A stretch of DNA of 64,000 nt from NCBI GenBank assembly GCA_963818645.1, contig CAWFTF010000005.1, positions 1-64,000 of the forward strand, written 5' to 3'. Source of the stretch: Gp6-AA40 sp963818645. Lineage in GTDB: Bacteria; Acidobacteriota; Vicinamibacteria; Vicinamibacterales; UBA2999. Both the position numbers and the translations under genes were made by a program. This document shows, piece after piece, positions 8,718 to 18,597 of the stretch. The notes under the pieces are model-generated. The model was not told the origin of the DNA, made no database searches, and was given only the letters and a program-made list of their open reading frames with translations. Positions within the stretch are counted from its first letter, which is position 1; each line of letters starts with the position of its first letter.

Positions 8718-10058
8718 TTATGTCTGTCGCCTCAGAAAGGCAGGCACGTCGAGGGGCGAGCTTGCCTCAAACACGTTTTCACCTGCCGACACTCCCGGCG
8801 CGCTTGTGCCCAGGCCCGAAAGCGAGAGTTCGACGACCGGCCGCCGACTGACGCCCACGGTCGGAGGCGCACCCGGCTGAAGAGTCGTCGCCGGCGCCTC
8901 GGTCATGGTTGCCGCGCCGCGTGGCCTCGCACCGCCTGCCGCGGCCACCTGTTGTGGGATCTCGGCCGGCTGGCTCAAGTGAGCCGTGTAGACATTCAGA
9001 TCCACTGGCGTAACCGGAGCTGCCTGCGGGGCCTGGCGTGAAGCTACCTTGCGATCGAAGCCGGTTGCGATGACCGTGATCTTCACCTTCCCGGTGAGTG
9101 TCGGATCGACAACCGCACCGAAGATGATGTTCGCGTCCTCGTGCGCCGCCTCCTGGATGACACAGGACGCCTCGTTGACCTCGACCAGCGACAGATCGGG
9201 CCCACCGGTCACGTTGATGATCACCCCACGCGCACCGTGGACCGTGCTGTCCTCGAGCAGCGGGCTCGCGATCGCGCGCTGCGCGGCCTGCATCGCGCGG
9301 CCGTCGCCCTCCGACGTACCGGTGCCCATCATCGCGACGCCCATGCCGGACATGATCGTTTTCACGTCCGCGAAGTCGAGATTGATCAGGCCGGGCACCA
9401 GGATCAGATCCGAGATGCCCTGAATCGCCTGTCGAAGGACGTCATCCGCCAGCGTGAACGCGTCGGTCAGCGGCGTCTTGCGATCGATGATCGAGAGCAA
9501 CCGCTCGTTGGGAATCGTGATGACCGTATCGACGCACTCGCGCAACGCCTCGAGCCCAGCCTCTGCCTGCATCAGGCGCTTCTTTCCCTCGAAGCGGAAC
9601 GGCTTGGTGACCACCGCGATCGTGAGCGCCCCCAGCTCGCTCGCCAGGCTCGCAATCACGGGCGCAGCGCCCGTCCCGGTGCCGCCGCCCAGCCCCGTCG
9701 TCACGAAGATCATGTCGGCGCCCGATAGCTGCTGAATGATCGCGTCCGTGTCTTCGAGAGCCGCGTTGCGCCCGATGTTCGGGTCGGCGCCCGCACCCAA
9801 TCCCTTGGTCAGCTTGCGGCCGATCTGGATCTTGACGCCTGCCTTGTTGTGATCGAGCGCCTGCACGTCGGTGTTGGCCACGATGAACTCAACGCCGCCA
9901 AGGCCGACCTCCACCATCCGGTCCACGGCGTTGCTTCCGCCACCGCCCACGCCGACAACTTTGATCTTGGCTCCGTTCCGATGTTCCGGCGCCAGCGTCA
10001 GTCGGAGCGAATCTGCCTCGCGACTCTCGCGACCCTTGCGCCCGTCGTGATCTTTCAT
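8718..10058 (-). CDS. ftsZ: Cell division protein FtsZ
   Basis: FtsZ is the tubulin-like GTPase that forms the division ring. The 446-residue protein has the GTP-binding loop GGGTGTG at residues 124-130, the N-terminal GGGGSNAVDRM motif, the T7 loop NLDFADVKTIM, a low-complexity Pro/Ala linker, and the conserved terminal peptide DVPAFLRRQ, which docks to FtsA. An N-terminal extension of about 30 charged residues precedes the core. ATG 10058 is chosen because GGGAGGT sits seven bases upstream. The open frame to 10334 only overlaps ftsA. It is the last dcw gene, 31 bases after ftsA. Confidence 0.98.
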   Translation of the reverse strand: MKDHDGRKGRESREADSLRLTLAPEHRNGAKIKVVGVGGGGSNAVDRMVEVGLGGVEFIVANTDVQALDHNKAGVKIQIGRKLTKGLGAGADPNIGRNAALEDTDAIIQQLSGADMIFVTTGLGGGTGTGAAPVIASLASELGALTIAVVTKPFRFEGKKRLMQAEAGLEALRECVDTVITIPNERLLSIIDRKTPLTDAFTLADDVLRQAIQGISDLILVPGLINLDFADVKTIMSGMGVAMMGTGTSEGDGRAMQAAQRAIASPLLEDSTVHGARGVIINVTGGPDLSLVEVNEASCVIQEAAHEDANIIFGAVVDPTLTGKVKITVIATGFDRKVASRQAPQAAPVTPVDLNVYTAHLSQPAEIPQQVAAAGGARPRGAATMTEAPATTLQPGAPPTVGVSRRPVVELSLSGLGTSAPGVSAGENVFEASSPLDVPAFLRRQT

Positions 10059-10089
10059 GTCAGACCTCCCGAAGTTCGAACGTCCCGTT

Positions 10090-11319
10090 CTAAAAGAATT
10101 CTTTGAATATCGACCTGAGCTGCGACACGACGCGGCTGAAAGCGCCGCCCTGGCCTCGTTGTTCTGTGACTCGATTGCGATGCGCGTAAAGAGCGACGCC
10201 AACCGGCGTGGCAAAGACCGGACTGCTGATGTGGTCGGCCAGGCCACCGATACCAATCGGAATCCCTCGCCGAATCGGCAAGTCGAAGATCTGCTCGGCG
10301 ATCTCGGGCATTCCTTCGAGGATGGCGCCGCCACCAGTCAGCACGATTCCTGAGTTGAGCGACTTCTCGTAGCCGGCACGTCTGATCTCGTCCCAGACCA
10401 GATGGAAGATCTCTTCGGCGCGCGGCTGGAGGATCTCCGAGAGAATCCGTCGCGCCATGAGGCGAGGCTTGCGGCCGCCAACGCTGGCCACTTCGATGGT
10501 GGCGTCTTCGTCCACCATCGACGAGAGCGCGCAGCCTGACTTGCGCTTGACCTTTTCCGCATCGGGGATCGGTGTGCGAAGCCCCACCGCGATGTCGCTC
10601 GTGAAGTGATCGCCACCGACTGCGACAACAGCCGTGTGCCACAGGTGTCCGCGTTCGTAGATCGCAAGGTCCACCGTGCCGCCGCCGATGTCGACGAGCG
10701 CAACACCGAGTTCCTTTTCATCTGGCGTCAGCACGGCCTCGGCCGCAGCCAGTTGCTCGATCACCGTGTCGACAACCTGCACGCCCGCCCGATTGACGCA
10801 CGCGACGATGTTCTGGGTTGACGACGCAGCGCCGGTCACGACGTGAACGTTGACCTCGAGCCTGGCGCCGGTCATCCCTTCCGGTGCCCCGATGCCATCC
10901 TGCTCATCGACCACGAAGTCCTGCGGGAGGACGTGCAGGATTTCGCGACCGGTTGGCAGCGCCACTGCCTTTGCGGCATCGATCGCTCGCCGCACATCTT
11001 CGCGGGATACCTCGCGATTCTTGCCGGCCACCGCCACTACGCCGCGGCTGTTGAACCCTTTGATGTGTGGACCAGAAAGCGCGAGGTGCACCAGGTCGAT
11101 CTCGATGCCGGCCATCAGCTCCGCTTCTTCGATCGCCTTCTTGATCGAAGCCACAGCGGCCTCGAGATTGACGACGACACCACGTTTGATCCCGCGCGAC
11201 TCAGAGACGCCGATGCCGACGACGTTGAGGCTGCCGTCCTCGAGGCTTTCGCCGACGACGCAGGCCACCGTCGACGTGCCGACGTCGAGCCCAACTAGAT
11301 ACTGCTCTTTACGAGCCAC
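10090..11319 (-). CDS. ftsA: Cell division protein FtsA
   Basis: FtsA is the actin-like ATPase that tethers FtsZ to the membrane and recruits later divisome proteins. The 409 residues show the phosphate-1 motif GLDVGTSTVACVV, the SHS2/1C region (LALSGPHIKGF), phosphate-2 ALVDIGGGTVDLA, and the adenosine motif GIVLTGGGAILEG. The C-terminus (FSRVVSQLRSIFKEFF) is the amphipathic membrane-targeting helix. It lies 17 bases after ftsQ and 31 before ftsZ. Confidence 0.98.
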   Translation of the reverse strand: MARKEQYLVGLDVGTSTVACVVGESLEDGSLNVVGIGVSESRGIKRGVVVNLEAAVASIKKAIEEAELMAGIEIDLVHLALSGPHIKGFNSRGVVAVAGKNREVSREDVRRAIDAAKAVALPTGREILHVLPQDFVVDEQDGIGAPEGMTGARLEVNVHVVTGAASSTQNIVACVNRAGVQVVDTVIEQLAAAEAVLTPDEKELGVALVDIGGGTVDLAIYERGHLWHTAVVAVGGDHFTSDIAVGLRTPIPDAEKVKRKSGCALSSMVDEDATIEVASVGGRKPRLMARRILSEILQPRAEEIFHLVWDEIRRAGYEKSLNSGIVLTGGGAILEGMPEIAEQIFDLPIRRGIPIGIGGLADHISSPVFATPVGVALYAHRNRVTEQRGQGGAFSRVVSQLRSIFKEFF

Positions 11320-11336
11320 CTGAACTCCTTCCGCTC

Positions 11337-12233
11337 CTAGCCGCCGCGCCGTGTTGGTGGCGCCGACCGCTTGCTGCCGTTCTCGGTCTGCTTCGGTGAC
11401 GCGACCGAAGTGCGAGGCCGCACACTCTGCGGTCTGACGTACACCCGTTCATCGAAGCGCAGATCGACGTAGTCGATGTCCGGCACTCGCTCGCGAAGTG
11501 CCGGCATGAGATCGAGGTATGACTGCAGCCGCTCCGTGAAGCGCTCGTCGCCAACCCGCAGCAGCGCTGTGTCGCCCTTGAGCAGGACGATGGCGTTGCG
11601 CGAATCGGTGACATCGATCTGCGAGACCTGCCCGGCGAGCTTGGGTCTCCGTGCCAGCTCGCTCATGAGGCGGCCTGCCAGCGCGGCGCGTGCCTGGTCC
11701 ATCGACTGGTCCTCTTCACCTTTCGGCGACAGTCCGTCGACAATCGGCAGATCGAGGTCAGCGTAGTTGGGACCGAATTCGTCGATGACCGTGCCGGTCT
11801 TGTCGATCAGGTAGAGCGTCCCTTTGATGCGGCCGATGCCGATCGGCTGACGTTCTTCGATCGCGACAGCCAGCGTCCCTGGAAACATCCGGCGGATCGA
11901 CGCCTCCTCCACCCACGGCGACATGAGCAGCTTCTGTCGCCAGCGTTCGAGATCTGTCATCACGATGCTGGTGCCAGACAGCCCATCGAGCAGGCCGAGG
12001 ACTTCACCGCGCGACATGCGCTGATTGCCCTGCACCGTGATGCGCGTCACCGTCAACGCGTCTGACGCCAGCACAAAACCGATGGTGAAATACAGCGCGA
12101 ACCCGGCGACGAGGCACGTGGTGCCGACGCGGGCGATGGTCCACCATGGGGGCTGCCACCATCGGCGCTTGCGCGCAGGGCTCACGCGCGAGCGCCGGAA
12201 TCGCTTGTCCGCTGGAGCGGCAACCGGCGTCAT
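11337..12233 (-). CDS. ftsQ: Cell division protein FtsQ/DivIB
   Basis: This 298-residue bitopic membrane protein belongs to the FtsQ-FtsL-FtsB divisome subcomplex. A basic, Arg/Trp-rich cytoplasmic segment precedes one membrane helix (about residues 33-55). A POTRA domain follows (VTRITVQGNQRMSRGEVLGL), then the FtsQ/DivIB domain (VDLRFDERVYVRP). A Ser/Arg/Pro-rich tail of about 25 residues extends past the usual end. The ATG overlaps the murC stop by four bases. Confidence 0.93.
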   Translation of the reverse strand: MTPVAAPADKRFRRSRVSPARKRRWWQPPWWTIARVGTTCLVAGFALYFTIGFVLASDALTVTRITVQGNQRMSRGEVLGLLDGLSGTSIVMTDLERWRQKLLMSPWVEEASIRRMFPGTLAVAIEERQPIGIGRIKGTLYLIDKTGTVIDEFGPNYADLDLPIVDGLSPKGEEDQSMDQARAALAGRLMSELARRPKLAGQVSQIDVTDSRNAIVLLKGDTALLRVGDERFTERLQSYLDLMPALRERVPDIDYVDLRFDERVYVRPQSVRPRTSVASPKQTENGSKRSAPPTRRGG

Positions 12234-13633
12234 GACGCGGGCCCCCGCACATCGAGCGCTTTCATCAGTCGCTTTGGCAGGGTTCCAATCGAGCCGGCAC
12301 CCAGGGTGACGATGGCATCACCTGGTCGAACGATTCGCTGCAGCGTGGACATCACATCGTCCAGCGTTCGAGCGACGTGCACCGGGCGTCCGGATCCCGT
12401 TCGAATCGACTCCGCCAGCCGATCAACTGTGACGCCTTCGATCGGGTCCTCGCCCGCGGCGTAGATGTCGGCCAGCACGATCTCGTCGGCGTCACGGAGC
12501 GCGGGACCGAACGCATCCAGCAAGTGCGCCGTTCGCGAGTGACGATGCGGCTGGAACGCGATCACGAGCCGGCGCTCGAGCGTCGCCCGCGCCGCGGCCA
12601 TCACCGCCGCGATCTCAGTCGGGTGATGGCCGTAGTCATCGACGATGAGCACGCCGTTGACTTCGCCGTGACGCTCGAAGCGGCGCTCCGCGCCACTGAA
12701 GCTCGCGAGCGCAGCCGCGATGCGCTCGAAATCGAGGCCGACCTGTGCACCAACGGCCACCACTGCCAGCGCGTTCTGCAGATTGTGGCGGCCTGGCACC
12801 GATAGCTCGACCCGGCCGAGCGTCTCGATGCCATTCGCGCCACGGCGGTGCACGATGCAACGGCCGCCAAAGGTGCCGAGCTCGACGTCAGTCGCAAGAA
12901 TGTGCGCATCCGCGTGGTCGATTCCGTAGGTCACGAGGCGGCGCCTGACACGCGGGAAGACGGCGCGCAGGTTGGCATCATCGGCGCACGCCACGGTGGC
13001 GCCATAGAACGGCACCTTGTTCACGAACTCGACGAACGCATCCTGCAGCGACGCCAGACTTCCGTAGCTCTCCATGTGTTCGTCGTCGATGTTGGTCACG
13101 ACGGCAATGGACGGCCACAGCATGAGGAACGAGCGGTCGCTTTCGTCGGCCTCAGCAACCATGTAGTCGCCGCGTCCGAGACGTGCATTGCTTCCGAACG
13201 CGCTGAGCCGGCCGCCGATGACAGCCGTCGGATCCAGTCCTGCACGTTCGAGTACCAGCGCAATCATCGAGGTCGTCGTCGTCTTTCCGTGCGAGCCGGC
13301 GACGGCGATCGAGAAGCGCAGGCGCATCAGCTCGGCCAGCATCTCGGCTCTCGGGATCACCGGGATGGCGCGGGCGCGAGCCTCCACGATCTCCGGGTTG
13401 GTCGCCCGGATCGCAGACGAAAAGACAACGACGTCTGCGTTGCCCACCTGCTCCGCTCTGTGCCCCTCGAACACCATCACGCCAAATGACTGCTCCAACC
13501 GCGTTGTGACGTCGGAATGCCGCGCGTCCGACCCGCTCACCGCGTATCCGAGATTCGCCAGCAATTCCGCGATCCCGCTCATGCCGATTCCGCCGATCCC
13601 GACGAAATGCACGTGTCGAGTGCGGCCGAGCAT
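12230..13633 (-). CDS. murC: UDP-N-acetylmuramate--L-alanine ligase
   Basis: MurC adds L-alanine to UDP-MurNAc, the first amino acid of the peptidoglycan stem. The 467-residue protein begins MLGRTRHVHFVGIGGIGMSG (NAD-like N-terminal domain). It has the ATP loop GSHGKTTTTSM, the Mur-ligase central motif ADESDRSFL, and the C-terminal domain motif DDYGHHPTEIAA. I chose ATG 13633 because the sequence before it is not MurC-like, although the frame is open to 13861. In many dcw clusters murB or ddl follows murC; here ftsQ follows directly with a 4-nt overlap. Confidence 0.97.
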   Translation of the reverse strand: MLGRTRHVHFVGIGGIGMSGIAELLANLGYAVSGSDARHSDVTTRLEQSFGVMVFEGHRAEQVGNADVVVFSSAIRATNPEIVEARARAIPVIPRAEMLAELMRLRFSIAVAGSHGKTTTTSMIALVLERAGLDPTAVIGGRLSAFGSNARLGRGDYMVAEADESDRSFLMLWPSIAVVTNIDDEHMESYGSLASLQDAFVEFVNKVPFYGATVACADDANLRAVFPRVRRRLVTYGIDHADAHILATDVELGTFGGRCIVHRRGANGIETLGRVELSVPGRHNLQNALAVVAVGAQVGLDFERIAAALASFSGAERRFERHGEVNGVLIVDDYGHHPTEIAAVMAAARATLERRLVIAFQPHRHSRTAHLLDAFGPALRDADEIVLADIYAAGEDPIEGVTVDRLAESIRTGSGRPVHVARTLDDVMSTLQRIVRPGDAIVTLGAGSIGTLPKRLMKALDVRGPAS

Positions 13634-13673
13634 TAGTGACACATGCAGTTCCGGGTTCCTGGAACTGTCGATC

Positions 13674-14759
<1,086 letters not shown>

Positions 14760-15851
14760 TCATTCCTCGTGCTGCGACACGTTCAGCAAGACGCCCATCG
14801 CCAGGAGGCTGATCATCAAAGACGACCCGCCCGAGCTGACGAGTGGGAGTGGGATGCCCTTCGTCGGAAGAAGCCCCAGCACGACGCTGATATTCACGAG
14901 CGCCTGCACGGCGATCATCGCGGTCAGACCAAGCGCGAGGAACGATCCGAATGCGTCCTGCGCGCGCAGCGCGATACGCACGCCGCGCCAGGCGATGACG
15001 CAGAAGCAGATGAGAACAGTCGTCGCGCCGAGCAGACCGAGTTCTTCGCCGATCACCGCGTAGATGAAGTCGGTGTGCGGCTCGGGAAGGAAGAACAGCT
15101 TCTGCACGCCGCCCATGAGGCCGCGCCCGAATACGCCGCCTGTGCCGACGGCGATGAGCGACTGCATCACCTGGAATCCGTCGCCAAGCGGATCGGCCTC
15201 GGGGTTCATGAAGGCGAGAAGCCGCCGCAGTCGATAAGGAGAGCTCGCGATCAGGAAATAGAGGACAGGTGCCGCGGCCAGCACGGTGCCGACCAGGTAG
15301 CGATAGTTCAATCCCGCAGCAAAGATCATCGCGGCGACGGCCATGAGCAGCGAGATCGCGGTGCCGAGATCGGGCTCCAGAAGAATCAGACCGGCCATCG
15401 CACCAACGACGATGGCGATCGGCAGCAGCGAGTACGAGACCTCGTCGATGCGATGCATGCGGCGCTCGAGTGTCAGCGCCGTGAAAAGGATGGCGGCGAT
15501 CTTGGCGATCTCGGACGGCTGGATGCCAAGGCCGCCGACGTTGAACCAACGACGTGCCCCGTTGATCGGCGCACTGAAGAGCACGAGGACCAGCAGCACG
15601 CAGACCGCGCCCGTCAGCGACCAGATGAACGCCTCGTTCCTGTAGGTGCGGTAGTCGATTCGCATCGACACCGCCAGCGCGACCAGGCCGAGCAGGGTCC
15701 ACATCGCCTGGCGCGTGAGGAACATGTAGGCCTGACCGTATCGGTCGAGCGCCAGCGCCGCTGAGGCGCTGTACACCATCACCACGCTGACGCACACGAG
15801 CAGCACGGCCGCAGTGAAGAGAATCCGGTCCGATTTGAGCTTTCTGGCCAT
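14760..15851 (-). CDS. ftsW: SEDS peptidoglycan polymerase FtsW
   Basis: FtsW is the polytopic SEDS glycosyltransferase that polymerises septal peptidoglycan with its partner PBP (FtsI here). The 363-residue, about ten-helix protein contains FNVGGLGIQPSEIAKIA, the catalytic-region motif LLEPDLGTA, GEELGLLGA, and LPLVSSGGSSLM near the end. It is the first gene after the only large gap of the cluster (273 bases to murD) and abuts murG with no gap. Confidence 0.96.
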   Translation of the reverse strand: MARKLKSDRILFTAAVLLVCVSVVMVYSASAALALDRYGQAYMFLTRQAMWTLLGLVALAVSMRIDYRTYRNEAFIWSLTGAVCVLLVLVLFSAPINGARRWFNVGGLGIQPSEIAKIAAILFTALTLERRMHRIDEVSYSLLPIAIVVGAMAGLILLEPDLGTAISLLMAVAAMIFAAGLNYRYLVGTVLAAAPVLYFLIASSPYRLRRLLAFMNPEADPLGDGFQVMQSLIAVGTGGVFGRGLMGGVQKLFFLPEPHTDFIYAVIGEELGLLGATTVLICFCVIAWRGVRIALRAQDAFGSFLALGLTAMIAVQALVNISVVLGLLPTKGIPLPLVSSGGSSLMISLLAMGVLLNVSQHEE

Positions 15852-16019
15852 CCTTCGCTACCGCCCCATACTCGAGCGCCCCATAACGACCGAAATATCT
15901 GCAGGCCCGATATCGGGACCCGCTCCACGGGATAACGTGGGCCGGGCCTTGCTTCTTTCGAGACCCGGCGTCACGAGATCGGCTAAGATCCCGATCCCTG
16001 TTCGAACGCGTAAGCGGTC

Positions 16020-16125
16020 AGCAGTCATCAGTCGGCGCGTGGGGTGGGACACCCACCTCGCAGACCGGGGTAGCCTGCGTTCCCAGCGGTAAGCTCCTGC
16101 CCGCGCCGGCCGACTGACGACTGCT
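16020..16125. repeat. Inverted-repeat element between murD and ftsW
   Basis: AGCAGTCATCAGTCGG (16020-16035) and its reverse complement CCGACTGACGACTGCT (16110-16125) match at 15 of 16 positions, and GC-rich flanks (CGCG) extend the pairing. Inside is a second hairpin built on GTGGGGTGGGACACCCAC. The right arm ends at the first base of the murD stop codon. The remainder of the 273-base gap (15852-16019) contains nothing I can identify. It could be a miniature mobile remnant, an RNA structure separating murD from ftsW, or an attenuator. Confidence 0.6.
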
Positions 16126-17492
16126 CACTGCTCACGCGATTTCAGCCGCTCAACCTCCTCCTTGAACGCCCGTCCCCGTTCCGCATAGTCGCGGAACCAA
16201 TCGAAGCTTGCGCACGCTGGTGCGAGCAGCACGATGCCGTCGGGCCGCGCCGCTTCGTACCCGCGTTCAACGGCCTCTCTCATCGACGCCGCATCGATCA
16301 CCGGCAACAGATCGGCGAGCGCCTCGCGCACAAGCGGCGCCGCCTCTCCCATCGCCACGACCGCCCGGCCTCGCGACGCGAGCGCCTCACGCAGATCGCG
16401 GAAGTCGCCGCCCTTGAAGTGCCCACCCACGAGCGCGACGAGACGACCGGGAAAGCTTTCGATCGACCGGCGCGCCGCTTCGACATTCGTCGCCTTCGAG
16501 TCGTTGACGAACGTGACCCCGCCGACGCGACCGGACGGCTCCATCACATGCTCGAGTCCGCGGAAGCTCTTGAGCGATGCCACCATCGCGCTCGTGCTGA
16601 TGCCGGCAACGGATGCGGTCGCCACTGCTGCGACGACGTTGCCCAACATGTGCCTGCCGGTCAGCTCCACCGCGGACACAGGAACCAGGCGCTCTGCCGA
16701 TGTCGCCGTGCGACGGACGATCCACTCGCCCTCGACTGAGAAGCCCTCGCTCGTCGATCCAAGCGGAGAGAAGCCGACGCGCCTGCTCGCGATGCCTTCG
16801 CTGTGAGCCATCACGATCGGATCGTCGAGATTGACGACCGCCCAGTCCTCCGCTCGCTGATTCGCAAAGATGTGCGCCTTCGCGCGCGCGTACTCCTCGA
16901 CGTTGGGATGGCGATCGAGATGGTCGGCGGCGAGATTGAGCCAGAGTGCGATCCACGGCCTGAACGTCGTCGTCGTCTCGAGCTGAAAGCTGCTGACCTC
17001 GACGGCGTGGATCGTCTCGGGCGTAGAGTCTTCGACCTGCGACGAGAGCGGCACGCCGATGTTGCCGCCCACGAGTACTCGCCTGCCGTCCGCCGCAATC
17101 ATTCGACCAAGCAGCGTCGTCGTGGTGGACTTCCCTTTCGTTCCCGTCACCGCGATCACGCGACCGCGAAGCCATCGAGATGCGAGCTCCACTTCTCCGA
17201 TGACTTCCACTCCGCGCGTGCGAGCCGAGACCAGGCCCGGCTCGTCCGGCGGCACTCCAGGACTCGTGACGACGAGGTCGGCGGAGTCGAAGGTCGCGGC
17301 GCTGTGGCCACCGAGCTCTATCTCGATGCCCACGTGCCGCAGCGCAGACGCCTGCTCGAAGTCCTCACGTCGTTCAGTCATCAACACCCGCGCCCCTCGC
17401 CGGAGAAGCAGTTCCGCCGCCGCAATGCCGCTTCGCGCTGCTCCGACAACCACCACTCGCCGACCGCGAACCGAAAAGTCGCCATCTGCCAC
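16125..17492 (-). CDS. murD: UDP-N-acetylmuramoylalanine--D-glutamate ligase
   Basis: MurD adds D-glutamate to UDP-MurNAc-L-Ala. The 455-residue protein has the N-terminal VVVVGAARSGIAAAELLLRR loop, the ATP loop GTKGKSTTT, LNLAADHLDRH, and FVNDSKATN in the C-terminal half. These are all diagnostic of MurD rather than other Mur ligases. The start is GTG 17492, four bases after the mraY stop. No ATG fits the frame. Confidence 0.97.
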   Translation of the reverse strand: MADGDFSVRGRRVVVVGAARSGIAAAELLLRRGARVLMTERREDFEQASALRHVGIEIELGGHSAATFDSADLVVTSPGVPPDEPGLVSARTRGVEVIGEVELASRWLRGRVIAVTGTKGKSTTTTLLGRMIAADGRRVLVGGNIGVPLSSQVEDSTPETIHAVEVSSFQLETTTTFRPWIALWLNLAADHLDRHPNVEEYARAKAHIFANQRAEDWAVVNLDDPIVMAHSEGIASRRVGFSPLGSTSEGFSVEGEWIVRRTATSAERLVPVSAVELTGRHMLGNVVAAVATASVAGISTSAMVASLKSFRGLEHVMEPSGRVGGVTFVNDSKATNVEAARRSIESFPGRLVALVGGHFKGGDFRDLREALASRGRAVVAMGEAAPLVREALADLLPVIDAASMREAVERGYEAARPDGIVLLAPACASFDWFRDYAERGRAFKEEVERLKSREQ

Positions 17493-17496
17493 ACCA

Positions 17497-18597
17497 TCAC
17501 CGCAGCTTCAACGTCGTGAGGCTGAAGAGCGCAAAGATCACCGCGACGATCAGGAACCGCGTGATGACTTTCGGCTCGCTCCAGCCGAGGAGCTCGAAAT
17601 GATGGTGGAGCGGCGCCATCTTGAAGACGCGCTTCCCGGTCAGCTTGAACGAGGCGACCTGGATGATCACGGAGAGCCCTTCGAGCACGAAGACTCCACC
17701 AACGATCGGGAGCAGCAACTCCTGCTTGATCAAGATCGCGACGGTGCCCAGGGCGCCTCCAAGTGCCAGCGACCCGACATCGCCCATGAAGATCTCGGCG
17801 GGGTACGAGTTGTACCAAAGGAATCCCAGGCTCGCGCCAACCAGCGCGCCGCAGAAAATCGTCAGCTCGCCGGCAGGCGGAAACCGCACGAGCAGAAGGT
17901 AGTCGGCGAGGACCGCGTGCCCCGTGACATACGCCAGCGCGGTGTACGAGGCGGCGGCGACACCAAACGTGCTGATCGCCAGTCCGTCCAGACCGTCGGT
18001 GAGATTGACGCCGTTGCTCGCGCACACGAGCACGAAGACGGCAAACAGGATGTAGACGTAGCCGAGATCCGGAATGAGGTTCTTGAAAAACGGGAAGATC
18101 AACCGCGTGCTGTAGAGCGGCGGATTCAGCTCCGAGAGGTAGAGCACCGACGCACCAACTGCCACCCCGACGATGATCTGTCCCGCCATCTTGTAGCGGG
18201 GAATCAGTCCGTGATGAGAGCGACGCGTGATCTTCAGGTAGTCGTCGGTGAAGCCGACCGCGCCGAAGCCGACCGTCGCCATCGTCGCGATCCAGACGTA
18301 CGGGTTCGACAGATCCGCCCACAGCAGCGTCGGCACGACGGCTGCCGTCACGATCAACAGACCGCCCATCGTCGGCGTGCCGGCCTTGGCGCGATGTGAC
18401 TGCGGTCCTTCCTGACGAATGATCTGGCCGATCTGAAAATCGCGCAGGGTGCGAATCAGCCAGGGACCGAACAGGATGCTGATCGCGAGCGCCGTCAAGC
18501 TCGCCGCCGCCGTACGGAACGTGATGTACCGCGTGACGTTCAACGCGCCCAGAACGGGGGCGAAGTTGGCGAGTGGCGGCAACAGGTAGTAGAGCAT
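17497..18597 (-). CDS. mraY: Phospho-N-acetylmuramoyl-pentapeptide transferase
   Basis: MraY makes lipid I by moving phospho-MurNAc-pentapeptide onto undecaprenyl phosphate. The 366-residue, ten-helix protein shows KAGTPTMGG, GFTDDYLKI (the Asp pair of the active site), NLTDGLDGLA, FMGDVGSLALGG and MAPLHHHFE. Its ATG shares one base with the murF stop (TGATG), indicating tight translational coupling. Confidence 0.98.
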   Translation of the reverse strand: MLYYLLPPLANFAPVLGALNVTRYITFRTAAASLTALAISILFGPWLIRTLRDFQIGQIIRQEGPQSHRAKAGTPTMGGLLIVTAAVVPTLLWADLSNPYVWIATMATVGFGAVGFTDDYLKITRRSHHGLIPRYKMAGQIIVGVAVGASVLYLSELNPPLYSTRLIFPFFKNLIPDLGYVYILFAVFVLVCASNGVNLTDGLDGLAISTFGVAAASYTALAYVTGHAVLADYLLLVRFPPAGELTIFCGALVGASLGFLWYNSYPAEIFMGDVGSLALGGALGTVAILIKQELLLPIVGGVFVLEGLSVIIQVASFKLTGKRVFKMAPLHHHFELLGWSEPKVITRFLIVAVIFALFSLTTLKLR

